Assembly: GCF_001757105.1 (NCBI RefSeq)
Contig: NZ_MDHN01000040.1
Coordinates: 168,783-232,782 of the forward strand
Direction: 5' to 3'
Origin: Alteromonas confluentis
GTDB taxonomy: Bacteria > Pseudomonadota > Gammaproteobacteria > Enterobacterales > Alteromonadaceae
Length of the DNA: 64,000 nucleotides
Part shown: positions 54,719 to 63,991 of the stretch, piece by piece
Numbering within the stretch: the first letter of the stretch is position 1
How the letters are laid out: every line of letters begins with the position of its first letter
Position numbers and translations under genes: made by a program
The notes under the pieces: model-generated
What the model was told of the DNA's origin: nothing
Database searches by the model: none
What the model saw: the letters and a program-made list of their open reading frames with translations, nothing else

Positions 54719-57469
54719 TTGACAACTACTTTAAATCTGGAAAACGCCTGTTTCCATACGCTTCCCAACGGGTTGCGCGTCATGATTTACCAACATGACC
54801 TTTCTCCTGCAACCTCTGTGTCAATGAGTGTACGAGCCGGACATTTTTATGACCCTCAAGAATGCGAAGGTTTATCACATCTACTAGAACATATGATGTT
54901 TTTGGGTAGTCGGCATTTACCAAAGGCAAACAGTATTAACGATATGGTTGAAAGTGCTGGCGGGGCAATTAATGCCTGGACGGGTACTGAGTTTGCTAAT
55001 TATCACTTCCACTGCCGCAGTACAGAAATAAAACGTATCCTTCCCGCATTCGCCGATATGATGCGCTTGCCGCTGCTTGATCCGGATACATTGAATAAAG
55101 AAATCAATGCCATTGAAGCCGAGTTTCAATTTAAGATTAAAGACGACTTACGACGCCTTTATCAAATCCACAAAGAAACCGCGAATCCGTTACATCCGTT
55201 TAGTAAGTTCTCGGTTGGTAATGCAGATATTTTCCGCTCGCTGCCTGAATGCGAGCTGCACGCCGCTTTGCAGCAATATCACGCGCAGTATTATGTAGGC
55301 GCAAACATGTGCCTTGCTATTTTTACCAGTGAAAATGTTGACGACGTACTAGAGTTGGTTTCACAAAGCTTTGGCGCATTAAAGGCAGGCGAAGAAGCCA
55401 ATACGGAATGGCCCGCCTTGTACACGCCAGAACAACTGGCGGTAGAAATCAATATTGTCCCGTTGCAAACAGCTCGCCGAATGATAGTCACCTTTGCCTT
55501 GCCCGGCCTGCATCAGGACTTTCGTACCAAACCATTAAATTACCTGAGCCACCTTATTGGGGATGAAGGCGAAGGCAGTTTGCTGGCATACCTGAAAAAT
55601 AAAAACTGGGTAACTAACCTTATTGCCGGTAGTGGTATTGAAGGTGAAGACTTTAAAGACTTCAATGTAAGCTTTCAGCTTACAGAGCAGGGTTTAGCCA
55701 ACCGCGATCACATTCTTCAGGCGCTTTTCTCTTTTATTGCACTCATCAGTAACGCAATGGATGAAAAATGGCGCTACCAGGAAAAAGCACACTTAGGTGC
55801 ACTGGCTTATCAGTACGAAGACAACCCTAAACTACAGAATATCGTGTGTGATTATTCGCAACATTTATTCTCGTTTAGCAGCGACGACATCAAGCTTTTC
55901 AGGATTGTTATCGATAGCTTCGACAAAGAAGTACTTGAAAACGCATTAAGCTATTTCAGGCCCGATAACATTCGCGTAAAAATGATTGCGCCAGAACTGG
56001 CCACAGATACTGTGTGCCGTTTCTATAATGCAAAATATCAAATGCGCCCGCTTTCGCAGACCTTGCTGTCTCAACTCTGCCATCCTGAAAATATCCCGGA
56101 GCTTCAGCTTCCTCCTCCCAATCCGTATTTGGGTGACGATTACCACCTCACGATACCTCAGGCTGAAAATCTCACGCCTCGGCTTTTACTGGATAGCGAT
56201 TACACCAAACTTTGGTTTGCGCAGGACGACACGTTCCATAGTCCAAAAGGCGACTTGTACGTCTCCTTCGATACCCCGGCGTTTTCGGACGATTTACTGG
56301 CCGTTGCGGCAAAACGCATCTGGTTGGCCGCGCTCAACGACTATTTACAAGCCAAGTACTATCGCGCTGAAATCGCGGGCCTTCATTATCGTATTTATGG
56401 GCATCAGGCTGGGTTCAGCTTACATACACGGGGTTTTTCTAACCATCAGCCCAAACTCGCGGGTCAGTTGCTGGAAACCATTTACGAATTTATCCCTGAC
56501 CAACAGCATTTCGATCGCTTAAAAGCGATGCAAATACAGTCCCTCGAAAATGCGTTGATGAATAAGCCGACAAACAGGTTGTTTTCCCGCTTAAGTGTGA
56601 TTGTGCAGAAAAACACGCAAGCACCGGTAGACCTGCTCAAAGCGGTTAAGGAATGTACTTATCAACACATGCGTGAATGTTTAGATAACGCGCTTAAAGG
56701 CTATTACGTTGAATGTTTCATGCATGGCAACTGGTCTGAAGATGAAGCTCAGAGTTTTGCCGAGAAGTTACAGCAACAATGTACAAATGCCAATGCAGGC
56801 CCCATGTCCAGGGCAGTAACCGCTTTACCTGTTGGCGATGCACTTTATCATGAAGTGACTTGTGAACATGAAGATGCGGCAGTTGTGTTGTATTTGCAGG
56901 CGCCTAGCAACAGCCTGATAGATACCGCCATGTGTATGGTGCTTGAACAGATGTTGGCCGCCCCCTTCTTTAATGTGCTTCGAACTGAAAAACAACTCGG
57001 GTATGTGGTGGGTACCGGCTATGTACCGCACAATCAGCATCCTGGAATGGCTTTTTATATTCAAAGCCCTTCCCATGCCCCCGAAGCGCTTTTAAAAGAA
57101 ATGACTTCATTTCTGTTTGAACAGCTCAATGAAATCGATTTTTATCGTTTCTACTGGTCCACGATTCAAAAAAACCTGCTGAAACAACTTGAGGAACGAG
57201 ACCTGTCGTTGTCGATGAAGTCCCAGCGACTTTGGGTTTGTTTAGGCACGCAGGATTTAGCCTTCGACCGAAATGCGAAATTAGCCGACCTGATAAGCCG
57301 AACGTCTTTTCAGGACATTCAGGCTTATGCGAACAAAATAGCCGAGCGAAATGTATTCGGCGAACTGGTCTTGTTTGCTTCAGGTAAGTTTCCATCGATG
57401 GACGTATCTGACGACAAAAAATTGAAAGACCTGGCATTGTTCAAAAAAACAACACAGTATTTTCAATAA
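54719..57469 (+). CDS. M16 (insulinase/pitrilysin) family metalloprotease
   Basis: A 916-residue zinc peptidase with the inverted motif HLLEH (residues 54-58) and downstream Glu in NAIEAEFQF (about 133), followed by the three inactive homologous domains and the C-terminal RTEKQLGYVVGTGY substrate-binding region (about 758), as in E. coli protease III (Ptr). Unlike Ptr (962 residues), no N-terminal signal peptide is visible, so a cytoplasmic location is likely unless translation starts further upstream. The start is TTG 54719 with GAGAG upstream. It stands alone, not next to recBCD. Confidence 0.92.
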   Translation: MTTTLNLENACFHTLPNGLRVMIYQHDLSPATSVSMSVRAGHFYDPQECEGLSHLLEHMMFLGSRHLPKANSINDMVESAGGAINAWTGTEFANYHFHCRSTEIKRILPAFADMMRLPLLDPDTLNKEINAIEAEFQFKIKDDLRRLYQIHKETANPLHPFSKFSVGNADIFRSLPECELHAALQQYHAQYYVGANMCLAIFTSENVDDVLELVSQSFGALKAGEEANTEWPALYTPEQLAVEINIVPLQTARRMIVTFALPGLHQDFRTKPLNYLSHLIGDEGEGSLLAYLKNKNWVTNLIAGSGIEGEDFKDFNVSFQLTEQGLANRDHILQALFSFIALISNAMDEKWRYQEKAHLGALAYQYEDNPKLQNIVCDYSQHLFSFSSDDIKLFRIVIDSFDKEVLENALSYFRPDNIRVKMIAPELATDTVCRFYNAKYQMRPLSQTLLSQLCHPENIPELQLPPPNPYLGDDYHLTIPQAENLTPRLLLDSDYTKLWFAQDDTFHSPKGDLYVSFDTPAFSDDLLAVAAKRIWLAALNDYLQAKYYRAEIAGLHYRIYGHQAGFSLHTRGFSNHQPKLAGQLLETIYEFIPDQQHFDRLKAMQIQSLENALMNKPTNRLFSRLSVIVQKNTQAPVDLLKAVKECTYQHMRECLDNALKGYYVECFMHGNWSEDEAQSFAEKLQQQCTNANAGPMSRAVTALPVGDALYHEVTCEHEDAAVVLYLQAPSNSLIDTAMCMVLEQMLAAPFFNVLRTEKQLGYVVGTGYVPHNQHPGMAFYIQSPSHAPEALLKEMTSFLFEQLNEIDFYRFYWSTIQKNLLKQLEERDLSLSMKSQRLWVCLGTQDLAFDRNAKLADLISRTSFQDIQAYANKIAERNVFGELVLFASGKFPSMDVSDDKKLKDLALFKKTTQYFQ

Positions 57470-57646
57470 GTAAGGTAGAAAAACGCAATAAAGGATAATG
57501 TGAGCATTATTTAACCTCTACACCCGCCTAATCTGAAAAAAACTTGTAGATAATGGCGTATTTCGGCATATTGAACCTTCGGTTTGTAGGGAAGCTGCCG
57601 ATATAAAACTTAATTAGAACGATAGTATAATATCGCCAAAGGTGTA

Positions 57647-60600
57647 TTGGTGCGCTCAACCTTAAACTGGATTTTTGTTAGCTTTTTTCTGCTACTGGGG
57701 ACACTTCTCTCTCCGGACAGCCAAGCTGTATCCATCACAGACATCTACTTCCAGTCCATCACTCAGAAGGATGGCATTTCCGATCACACCGTACTGGATA
57801 TCGTTGAAGACAAAAACGGTATTTTGTGGATTGGAACAGTTACAGGTCTACATCGATATACCGGATACGATTCAGGTTCTAAGCAGTATCACCCCGAACC
57901 TCTTAACCCTCATTCACTCCCCTCTGCATGGATTAATGATTTGTTCATTGACGATAAAGGCACACTTTGGGTAGGTACGGACAAAGGTCTGGCTAGATAT
58001 AATCCGATAAGCGATGACTTCGACCTAATTCAGTTCGAAAACCCAGAAAATGTAGCGACGAGAATAGTCGACATTGTAACAGATGAAAATGGCCGCTTAT
58101 TGGTCAGCACTTACGATAATATATACAGATTATCACCTGATATGTCACAACTTGAACCAGCCTTCAGAGGTACAAGTTTTCCATCAGATATTCTTACTAT
58201 TTATAATGAACAACATCGCCTGTGGATTGGAACAATTAATCATGGTGCGTTCATCCTGAACAAAAATACTGACAAGCTATATTCTTTAAGCAAAGCTAAT
58301 GTTTACGGTTATTCAGTTGAACCAACACGCATTAATAAAATTAGAATAATTAATGGTGAATATTGGCTTGCTACTGGCGATGGTGTTGTAACCGTTAGTA
58401 ATAATGGGGAATCTCAATTTCTAACAGATCGGGTTGATGATAAGAGTGCTACCCTCTCAGCTGTTTCGGTATTAAAGCAGAGCGGTGAGCTTGTTTATAT
58501 TGGTTCGTACAAAGGTTTGAGCATTTTCGATTTAACGACCGGCAAGTTCATTGTAAATGGATTAGAAAATCACAATTTAATCGGTTTAACCCAGCGAATG
58601 ATATTCGCAATAACTGAAGATTCAACTGGCGGATTGTGGCTAGGTACTTACTCTGGCCTATTTCGCTTTCAACCTGAATTAAGTGCCGTTAGAACATTCG
58701 AAAATAGTAAAGAATTTCAGGAAGCATCAATTTCTTCAACTATCTGGGCAATAGATGAAGATCAGGACCATAAACTTTGGTTTGTCACTCAGCACGAGGG
58801 CATCGGTAGATTTGATCCTAATTTGGGTACAATTGATTATTTTTTGGAAAACAAAAAAGAGCTACTTTGGGATCTTGTCATCGATCAAAATGGAATGTTC
58901 TGGATAGCATCTTCATCTGGCTTGAAAATATATAAATACGCTAATGACAAACTAGTTTTGGTTCGCTCATTGGTAGATGGTCAAAATCTTGAAAAGCTTC
59001 ATTACGATGGCACGAAGATATGGCTAAACGATAATTCCGGTTTTTTAATATCTGTGCCCACTACAATAGTAAATTCAAAGAATACAGATGTAGATTTAAT
59101 TACTAAATATAAACTTCCCGATAATGAACAATCATATTCCCCGGTATTCAGTGACCATGAAGGGAGAATTTGGCTCTCTACAAATACAGGAATAGCCTTA
59201 TTTGACCCTTTAAAGGAAAAAGTAGTTAAATTTATCGGTAATGAAGACCAGCATGCATTTAATACTGTAAACGTCTATTTTTGGAGAAATTTTTACTGGA
59301 TAACCACCAGATACAATGGTGTGTTTAAAGTAAATTCATCAACGCTGAAAATAACGGAAAAACAAGATAAAGGGTCTAATAGCGGTATAACTTTTTCAGC
59401 CATTGGAAGCAATGAATCCATTTGGTACACCAACCGGTTAGGTATAACACGAGTTGACCTATTTTCCTTGACTGATGAACAAAGCATATCGAGAGAAGAG
59501 TTAGGTAATAATGAGTTCAGTGAAGGGGCTTCTCTCTTAACAACTGCTAACTCACTTGTTTTTGCTGGGGTTCGTGGCTTTAATGTAATAAAAAGGTCGT
59601 TCATTGAGCAAAGTATTCAACAATCTGTGAAAACTCGGACTCCTCTGCTTTTTGAGTTAAAAGTTTTTGGATCGGCCCACCTTTCAGGTTCAAATGAAGA
59701 AGAAACGCAACAGACAAATGCCAGTCTATTAGTAAGTCAGAATTATTCACTTACCTACGAACAATCTAGATTTAGTATCACTTTTGGTTTAGCCAACCCT
59801 CTTACACCTGAACGCGTTAATTACCGTTATCGCATGGTAGGAAATGTAGACGAGTGGTTCCCTGCGGGGAATAATCGACTAGCTCAATTCAACAACGTGC
59901 CTTTCGGCCACTACACCTTTGAAGTGCAGGCCAAAGAAGGCGATAAGGACTGGTCAGATAGCCGAACTCTGGATATCACTGTTGGCCGGCCTTTCTGGCT
60001 GCACACTGCGGCACTGGTATTTTATGCCTTCGTCGCGCTGACTATTTTATTTTATATTCTGCGTCAGTATCAGCTACATAAACAAAGCCAACGTGCAATA
60101 CAGGAATCAGAAGAGCGACTGAAACTCACCCTTTGGAGTTCTGGCGACGAGTTGTGGGACTGGGACGTGTACCGCGGCCAGGTTTATCGAGCTAACACCT
60201 GGGGCACGCTGGATTTCCCACAGGATAACATTCGTACCACCAGTGCGTATGATGCCAATATTCACCCTAACGACATTCTGCGCGTGCAGGAAGCGCTAAA
60301 GGGCCATCTGGAAGGTAAAACCGAATTTTACGAATTAGCTTATCGGGCAAAAACCTTTTCTAACGCATGGATATGGGTGTTGGATCGCGGCAAGGTTGTT
60401 CAGCGAGACCATAATCAGCAACCCATGCGGATGACAGGTACACTTAAAAATATACACCACCTGAAAGAGGCGGAAGAGCAACTTAATTTATTTAAGCGTT
60501 CAATCGAAAACATTTCGGAAGGGGTATTCATCACCGACACTAACTTCCGTTATATTTCCATTAATAACGCGTATTGTGGCTATACCGGCGAGAGTCGCGA

Positions 60601-62158
60601 CCAGGCACTGGCCTCCTATATGTACTTTAATCAGTATCCTGATGCGTTTACCGAAGAGATCAAAAAGACACTGCGCACGAAAGGTAACTGGTTCGGTGAA
60701 GTAGAGTCTGTGCGGGTGAATGGTGAGCGCTATGAAATGGAGCTCAATATCGATGCTGTCCACGATGATGATGGCCGCATTAGCCACTTCGTAGGCGTAT
60801 TCTCTGACATTACCTCGCGTAAGAATACTGAAAAAGAACTGCTAAAACTGGCAAACACAGACCCCCTGACAGAATTGCCGAATCGTTCATTCTTCCAAGC
60901 CAGCCACCAGAACCTGGTGCGTAAGGCAGCGTCTCATTCCCTGCTCTGCCTGGACATGGACAACTTTAAGAAAATTAACGACTCGTTGGGCCATCAAACC
61001 GGTGATGTGCTGATAAAACAAATTGCCCGACGTTTGCAACGCATTACCGGCAGCGCCGCCACCTGTTATCGCCTGGGCGGTGATGAGTTTAGTATTCTGA
61101 TGGAAGATCAGGCTGATATTCATACAATTACCCATTATGCGCAGAACATCCTGGATAACTTGTCCCGGCCTTTCATTATTAACAAGCAGGAATTCGTGCT
61201 CGGCGCCAGTATCGGTATTGCCTTCTATCCTGATGACGGCAAAACGCCTCAGGAAATGCTAAAAAATGCAGATACGGCCATGTATTTCGCCAAGAATAAT
61301 GGCGGTAATACGTACAAGTTCTTTAGTGGCGAAATGAACCAGAATGCTGTTCGTCAACTGCAAATCGAAAACCTGATCCGTCAGGGTATCAAAGACGATT
61401 TATTTACCGTGTACTATCAACCGAAAGTGGATATTGCTTCGGGTAAATTAGTCAGCATGGAAGCCTTGGTAAGATTTGAACACCCACAAAAAGGGATTGT
61501 TAGCCCAGGCCAGTTTATTCCCCTCGCTGAGCAAACAGGCCAAATTGTTGAGATTGGCGAGCAGGTGTTAAGGAAAGCCTGTGCTGATACTAAACGTTGG
61601 GTAAGTGCCGGCTTGTTCTCTGGGCGAGTTGCTGTGAATATTTCAGCGAAGCAATTCGAACTTCTTGATCTTGACGACCGCATAGAAAGAATTTTAAAAG
61701 AAGTGGGCCTGTCCCCTCTTCACCTCGAGTGCGAGATCACCGAAGGCACACTGATGGAAAACCCAGAGCAGGGTTTAGAACTCATGAAGCGGCTACGTGA
61801 CCGTGGCATTCATTTGGCACTGGATGATTTCGGTACCGGTTATTCATCTCTTGCCTACTTGAAGCGCTTCCCGCTGAATACGCTGAAGATTGATAAAGCC
61901 TTCATTGATGACATTGCCGTGAGCAACACAGACCGGCATATGGCTGCCGCTATCATCAATATTGCCCATAACCTGGGGCTAAAAGTGGTCGCTGAAGGTG
62001 TGGAGCAAGAGGACCAACTTGCTATTTTACGCCGCTACGAATGTGAGATGCTGCAAGGCTACCTGTATTCGAAACCATTAAACGCAGAGCGGTTTGAAAA
62101 ATTACTTCAAGAGAATCAAAAACTTTATAATCTTATTGGTAATAATTCGTTTAATTAA
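57647..62158 (+). CDS. Propeller-sensor PAS-GGDEF-EAL protein
   Basis: A 1503-residue membrane protein. The signal peptide (about 1-28) is followed by two periplasmic seven-bladed propellers (about 35-685) made of two-component regulator repeats (e.g. GILWIGTVTGLHRY, GTLWVGTDKGLARY, GGLWLGTYSGLFRF), a Y_Y_Y domain (about 690-775), one membrane helix (about 783-806), two PAS domains (about 820-945 and 950-1065), GGDEF (RLGGDEFSIL, about 1142) and EAL (MEALVRFEH, about 1270; DDFGTGYSSL). Both catalytic motifs are intact. The propeller may bind a polysaccharide-derived ligand, as in Bacteroidetes hybrid sensors. Start TTG 57647 or GTG 57650. Confidence 0.92.
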   Translation: MVRSTLNWIFVSFFLLLGTLLSPDSQAVSITDIYFQSITQKDGISDHTVLDIVEDKNGILWIGTVTGLHRYTGYDSGSKQYHPEPLNPHSLPSAWINDLFIDDKGTLWVGTDKGLARYNPISDDFDLIQFENPENVATRIVDIVTDENGRLLVSTYDNIYRLSPDMSQLEPAFRGTSFPSDILTIYNEQHRLWIGTINHGAFILNKNTDKLYSLSKANVYGYSVEPTRINKIRIINGEYWLATGDGVVTVSNNGESQFLTDRVDDKSATLSAVSVLKQSGELVYIGSYKGLSIFDLTTGKFIVNGLENHNLIGLTQRMIFAITEDSTGGLWLGTYSGLFRFQPELSAVRTFENSKEFQEASISSTIWAIDEDQDHKLWFVTQHEGIGRFDPNLGTIDYFLENKKELLWDLVIDQNGMFWIASSSGLKIYKYANDKLVLVRSLVDGQNLEKLHYDGTKIWLNDNSGFLISVPTTIVNSKNTDVDLITKYKLPDNEQSYSPVFSDHEGRIWLSTNTGIALFDPLKEKVVKFIGNEDQHAFNTVNVYFWRNFYWITTRYNGVFKVNSSTLKITEKQDKGSNSGITFSAIGSNESIWYTNRLGITRVDLFSLTDEQSISREELGNNEFSEGASLLTTANSLVFAGVRGFNVIKRSFIEQSIQQSVKTRTPLLFELKVFGSAHLSGSNEEETQQTNASLLVSQNYSLTYEQSRFSITFGLANPLTPERVNYRYRMVGNVDEWFPAGNNRLAQFNNVPFGHYTFEVQAKEGDKDWSDSRTLDITVGRPFWLHTAALVFYAFVALTILFYILRQYQLHKQSQRAIQESEERLKLTLWSSGDELWDWDVYRGQVYRANTWGTLDFPQDNIRTTSAYDANIHPNDILRVQEALKGHLEGKTEFYELAYRAKTFSNAWIWVLDRGKVVQRDHNQQPMRMTGTLKNIHHLKEAEEQLNLFKRSIENISEGVFITDTNFRYISINNAYCGYTGESRDQALASYMYFNQYPDAFTEEIKKTLRTKGNWFGEVESVRVNGERYEMELNIDAVHDDDGRISHFVGVFSDITSRKNTEKELLKLANTDPLTELPNRSFFQASHQNLVRKAASHSLLCLDMDNFKKINDSLGHQTGDVLIKQIARRLQRITGSAATCYRLGGDEFSILMEDQADIHTITHYAQNILDNLSRPFIINKQEFVLGASIGIAFYPDDGKTPQEMLKNADTAMYFAKNNGGNTYKFFSGEMNQNAVRQLQIENLIRQGIKDDLFTVYYQPKVDIASGKLVSMEALVRFEHPQKGIVSPGQFIPLAEQTGQIVEIGEQVLRKACADTKRWVSAGLFSGRVAVNISAKQFELLDLDDRIERILKEVGLSPLHLECEITEGTLMENPEQGLELMKRLRDRGIHLALDDFGTGYSSLAYLKRFPLNTLKIDKAFIDDIAVSNTDRHMAAAIINIAHNLGLKVVAEGVEQEDQLAILRRYECEMLQGYLYSKPLNAERFEKLLQENQKLYNLIGNNSFN

Positions 62159-62295
62159 GCAACGTCAAAAAAAAGTCGTAGTCTATTTAGACGAATAGTC
62201 AAAAAATTTTCTTTATTTCTTATTCCAAATTCTCAATAAAAATAATTCATTGAATTTATTGAAAAAAATAAAAAAATCATACTAAAGGTTTAGTC

Positions 62296-62311
62296 TGGCA
62301 CGCATCTAGCA
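62296..62311 (+). promoter_or_regulatory. Putative sigma-54 promoter of the 52-residue protein gene
   Basis: TGGCACG-CATC-TAGCA matches the -24/-12 consensus (TGGCACG-N4-TTGCA) with one mismatch, and GG and GC are exactly 10 bp apart. The start near 62323 coincides with a hairpin CACCG/CGGTG (62324-62340). A very AT-rich tract lies upstream, with a palindrome GTCTATTTAGAC at 62181-62192 as a possible activator site. Confidence 0.65.
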
Positions 62312-62375
62312 ATATCTCTGGTGCACCGAACATAACGGTGTTGTTTGTTCAAATAAAAATCAGAGGATATATAAC

Positions 62376-62534
62376 ATGTTAAAAGCAGCCGCTGTAGCAC
62401 TCGCACTTTCAACAACTGCACCTGTAACTACTGTAGAAGAAGGCGCGAAGCCGGTTCAGAAGCAACAGGAAGCAACTACACAGTTTAAAAAGGTTAAGCC
62501 TTGCTCAAACCTGCACGCATGTGACCTTGAGTAA
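62376..62534 (+). CDS. Small probably exported 52-residue protein
   Basis: The frame starts at ATG 62376 with AGAGG 9-10 nt upstream and ends at TAA 62532-62534. The N-terminus (MLKAAAVALALSTTAPVTT) looks like a short signal peptide; the mature part is hydrophilic (EEGAKPVQKQQEATTQFKK) and ends in KPCSNLHACDLE with two Cys five residues apart, which could form a disulfide or bind metal. A near-consensus sigma-54 promoter precedes it. I do not recognise the family. An insertion sequence begins 34 bp after the stop and may have removed its terminator. Confidence 0.65.
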   Translation: MLKAAAVALALSTTAPVTTVEEGAKPVQKQQEATTQFKKVKPCSNLHACDLE

Positions 62535-62568
62535 GTGATAGCCTACATAAAAAAAGCCAGAATCTTCT

Positions 62569-62586
62569 TAATGCCGATCAGTTAAG
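62569..62586 (+). repeat. Left terminal inverted repeat of the IS element
   Basis: TAATGCC..TCAGTTAAG matches the right end at 16 of 18 positions. It sits at the junction with the host sequence GCCAGAATCTTCT. Confidence 0.85.
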
Positions 62587-62626
62587 AATATTTTCATGAT
62601 CGGTTGACCGATCTTTTAAAGGCTTC

Positions 62627-62659
62627 AAAATCCGATATCAGTTTCTGATATCGGATTTT
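62627..62659 (+). promoter_or_regulatory. Hairpin sequestering the transposase ribosome site
   Basis: A perfect 15-bp stem AAAATCCGATATCAG/CTGATATCGGATTTT with loop TTT, ending 3 bp before the transposase ATG and followed by T residues. The only Shine-Dalgarno-like GGA (62653-62655) is in the 3' arm. Read-through RNA from outside would hide or terminate before the start codon, a known protective device of IS4-group elements. Confidence 0.75.
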
Positions 62660-62662
62660 TTT

Positions 62663-63991
62663 ATGCCTTTACTTTCCAACCTCGATGAAACATTCAGTCA
62701 TGCTGAAGATTTGAATACTATTGATAAGCTCATGTCTTTTGTTGACCCTGAACTGCTCCAGCAAGCTTATGATTTATCGGGTGTAGCGACCGTCAGACGT
62801 CGCCGGTTGCCGCTGGATTCCGTCGTTTTTACGATTGTGGGAATGAGCCTCTTCCGTAACGACCCTGTCTGGGATGTCGCGAATAAACTCGATGTTTCGC
62901 TGCCGGGTAAAAACCGCTTTGTTGCGCCCAGTGCGGTGGTGCAAGCCCGGCAACGACTGGGGGAGGAAGCTGTCGGTCACGTCTTTAAGTTAATGGCACA
63001 GCGAGCATTTGGAGAGTATGCCTTTGAACAGTGGTGTGGTTTAAATGTCCTGGCGGTTGATGGTGTGATGTTCCGTGCGCAGGATACCAATGAGAATCTT
63101 GATACATTTGGTTGTGACCGGAATGCTAAAGGTGATAATCCTTATCCGCAGGTACGCATGTGCAGCCTGATGGAAACGTCCAGCCATCTTCTATTAGCCA
63201 GTGAATTCGACAGTCGTGATGTCGGCGAGATGTCACTTGCAGAGCGCCTTGTTCCTTCGGTGCCAGATAACTCCCTGACTCTCTTTGACAGAGGATATTA
63301 CTCGTTGGGATTACTCCATCTATGGATGACTAAAGGTGTGAATACCCACTGGATGCTGCCTGCTCGTAAAGATTTACAGTACACAGTAAAGCATCAACTA
63401 AGCGACCATGATGCTGTTGTCACACTGAAAACCTCGCCCCAGGCCAGAAAAAAATTTAGTGGCTTACCTGAGACCCTCGAAGCGAGATTGACCAGCTATG
63501 AAGTCGATGGAAAGACTTACCGTGTGCTTAGTTCAATGGTCAATGCGCTACAGTTTCCCTATGACGAAGTTGTCGATGTGTATGTTCAACGCTGGGAAAT
63601 AGAGCTGGGCTTCAGGGAAATGAAACAAACGATGCATCAGGCAAAACTGACACTCCGAAGCAAGAAGCCGGAGATGGTACGACAGGAGCTCTGGGGGCTA
63701 TTACTCGCCTACAACCTGATTCGAATGATGATGCTGGATGCTGTCAAAGATATGCCGGAGCTATCTCCGTCCCGACTCAGCTTCGGCTTATGCATGAGAC
63801 ACATTATTGTATTCTTCCTGTCAACCATTCCGGAAACCGTTACTAAGCTGCCCGTTCACTATGAATATCTGATGGAATCTCTGAGAATGATGAGGTTGCC
63901 CGACAAACGTCCAGACAGATATTACCCAAGAGCGGTGAGGAAAAAACCGACTAAATACCCCACAAAGAAAAAAGCCAGTCAGCTTAACTGA
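62663..63991 (+). CDS. IS4-family transposase
   Basis: A 442-residue DDE transposase. The IS4 signature Y-x2-R-x3-E-x6-K is complete in YVQRWEIELGFREMK (about 311-325), and the first two catalytic Asp residues are in VLAVDGVMFR (about 132) and TLFDRGYYSL (about 208). The frame is intact and full length, so the element may be active. The stop codon TGA lies within the right terminal repeat, whose GCCAGTCAG/CTGACTGGC hairpin may also terminate transcription. Confidence 0.93.
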   Translation: MPLLSNLDETFSHAEDLNTIDKLMSFVDPELLQQAYDLSGVATVRRRRLPLDSVVFTIVGMSLFRNDPVWDVANKLDVSLPGKNRFVAPSAVVQARQRLGEEAVGHVFKLMAQRAFGEYAFEQWCGLNVLAVDGVMFRAQDTNENLDTFGCDRNAKGDNPYPQVRMCSLMETSSHLLLASEFDSRDVGEMSLAERLVPSVPDNSLTLFDRGYYSLGLLHLWMTKGVNTHWMLPARKDLQYTVKHQLSDHDAVVTLKTSPQARKKFSGLPETLEARLTSYEVDGKTYRVLSSMVNALQFPYDEVVDVYVQRWEIELGFREMKQTMHQAKLTLRSKKPEMVRQELWGLLLAYNLIRMMMLDAVKDMPELSPSRLSFGLCMRHIIVFFLSTIPETVTKLPVHYEYLMESLRMMRLPDKRPDRYYPRAVRKKPTKYPTKKKASQLN

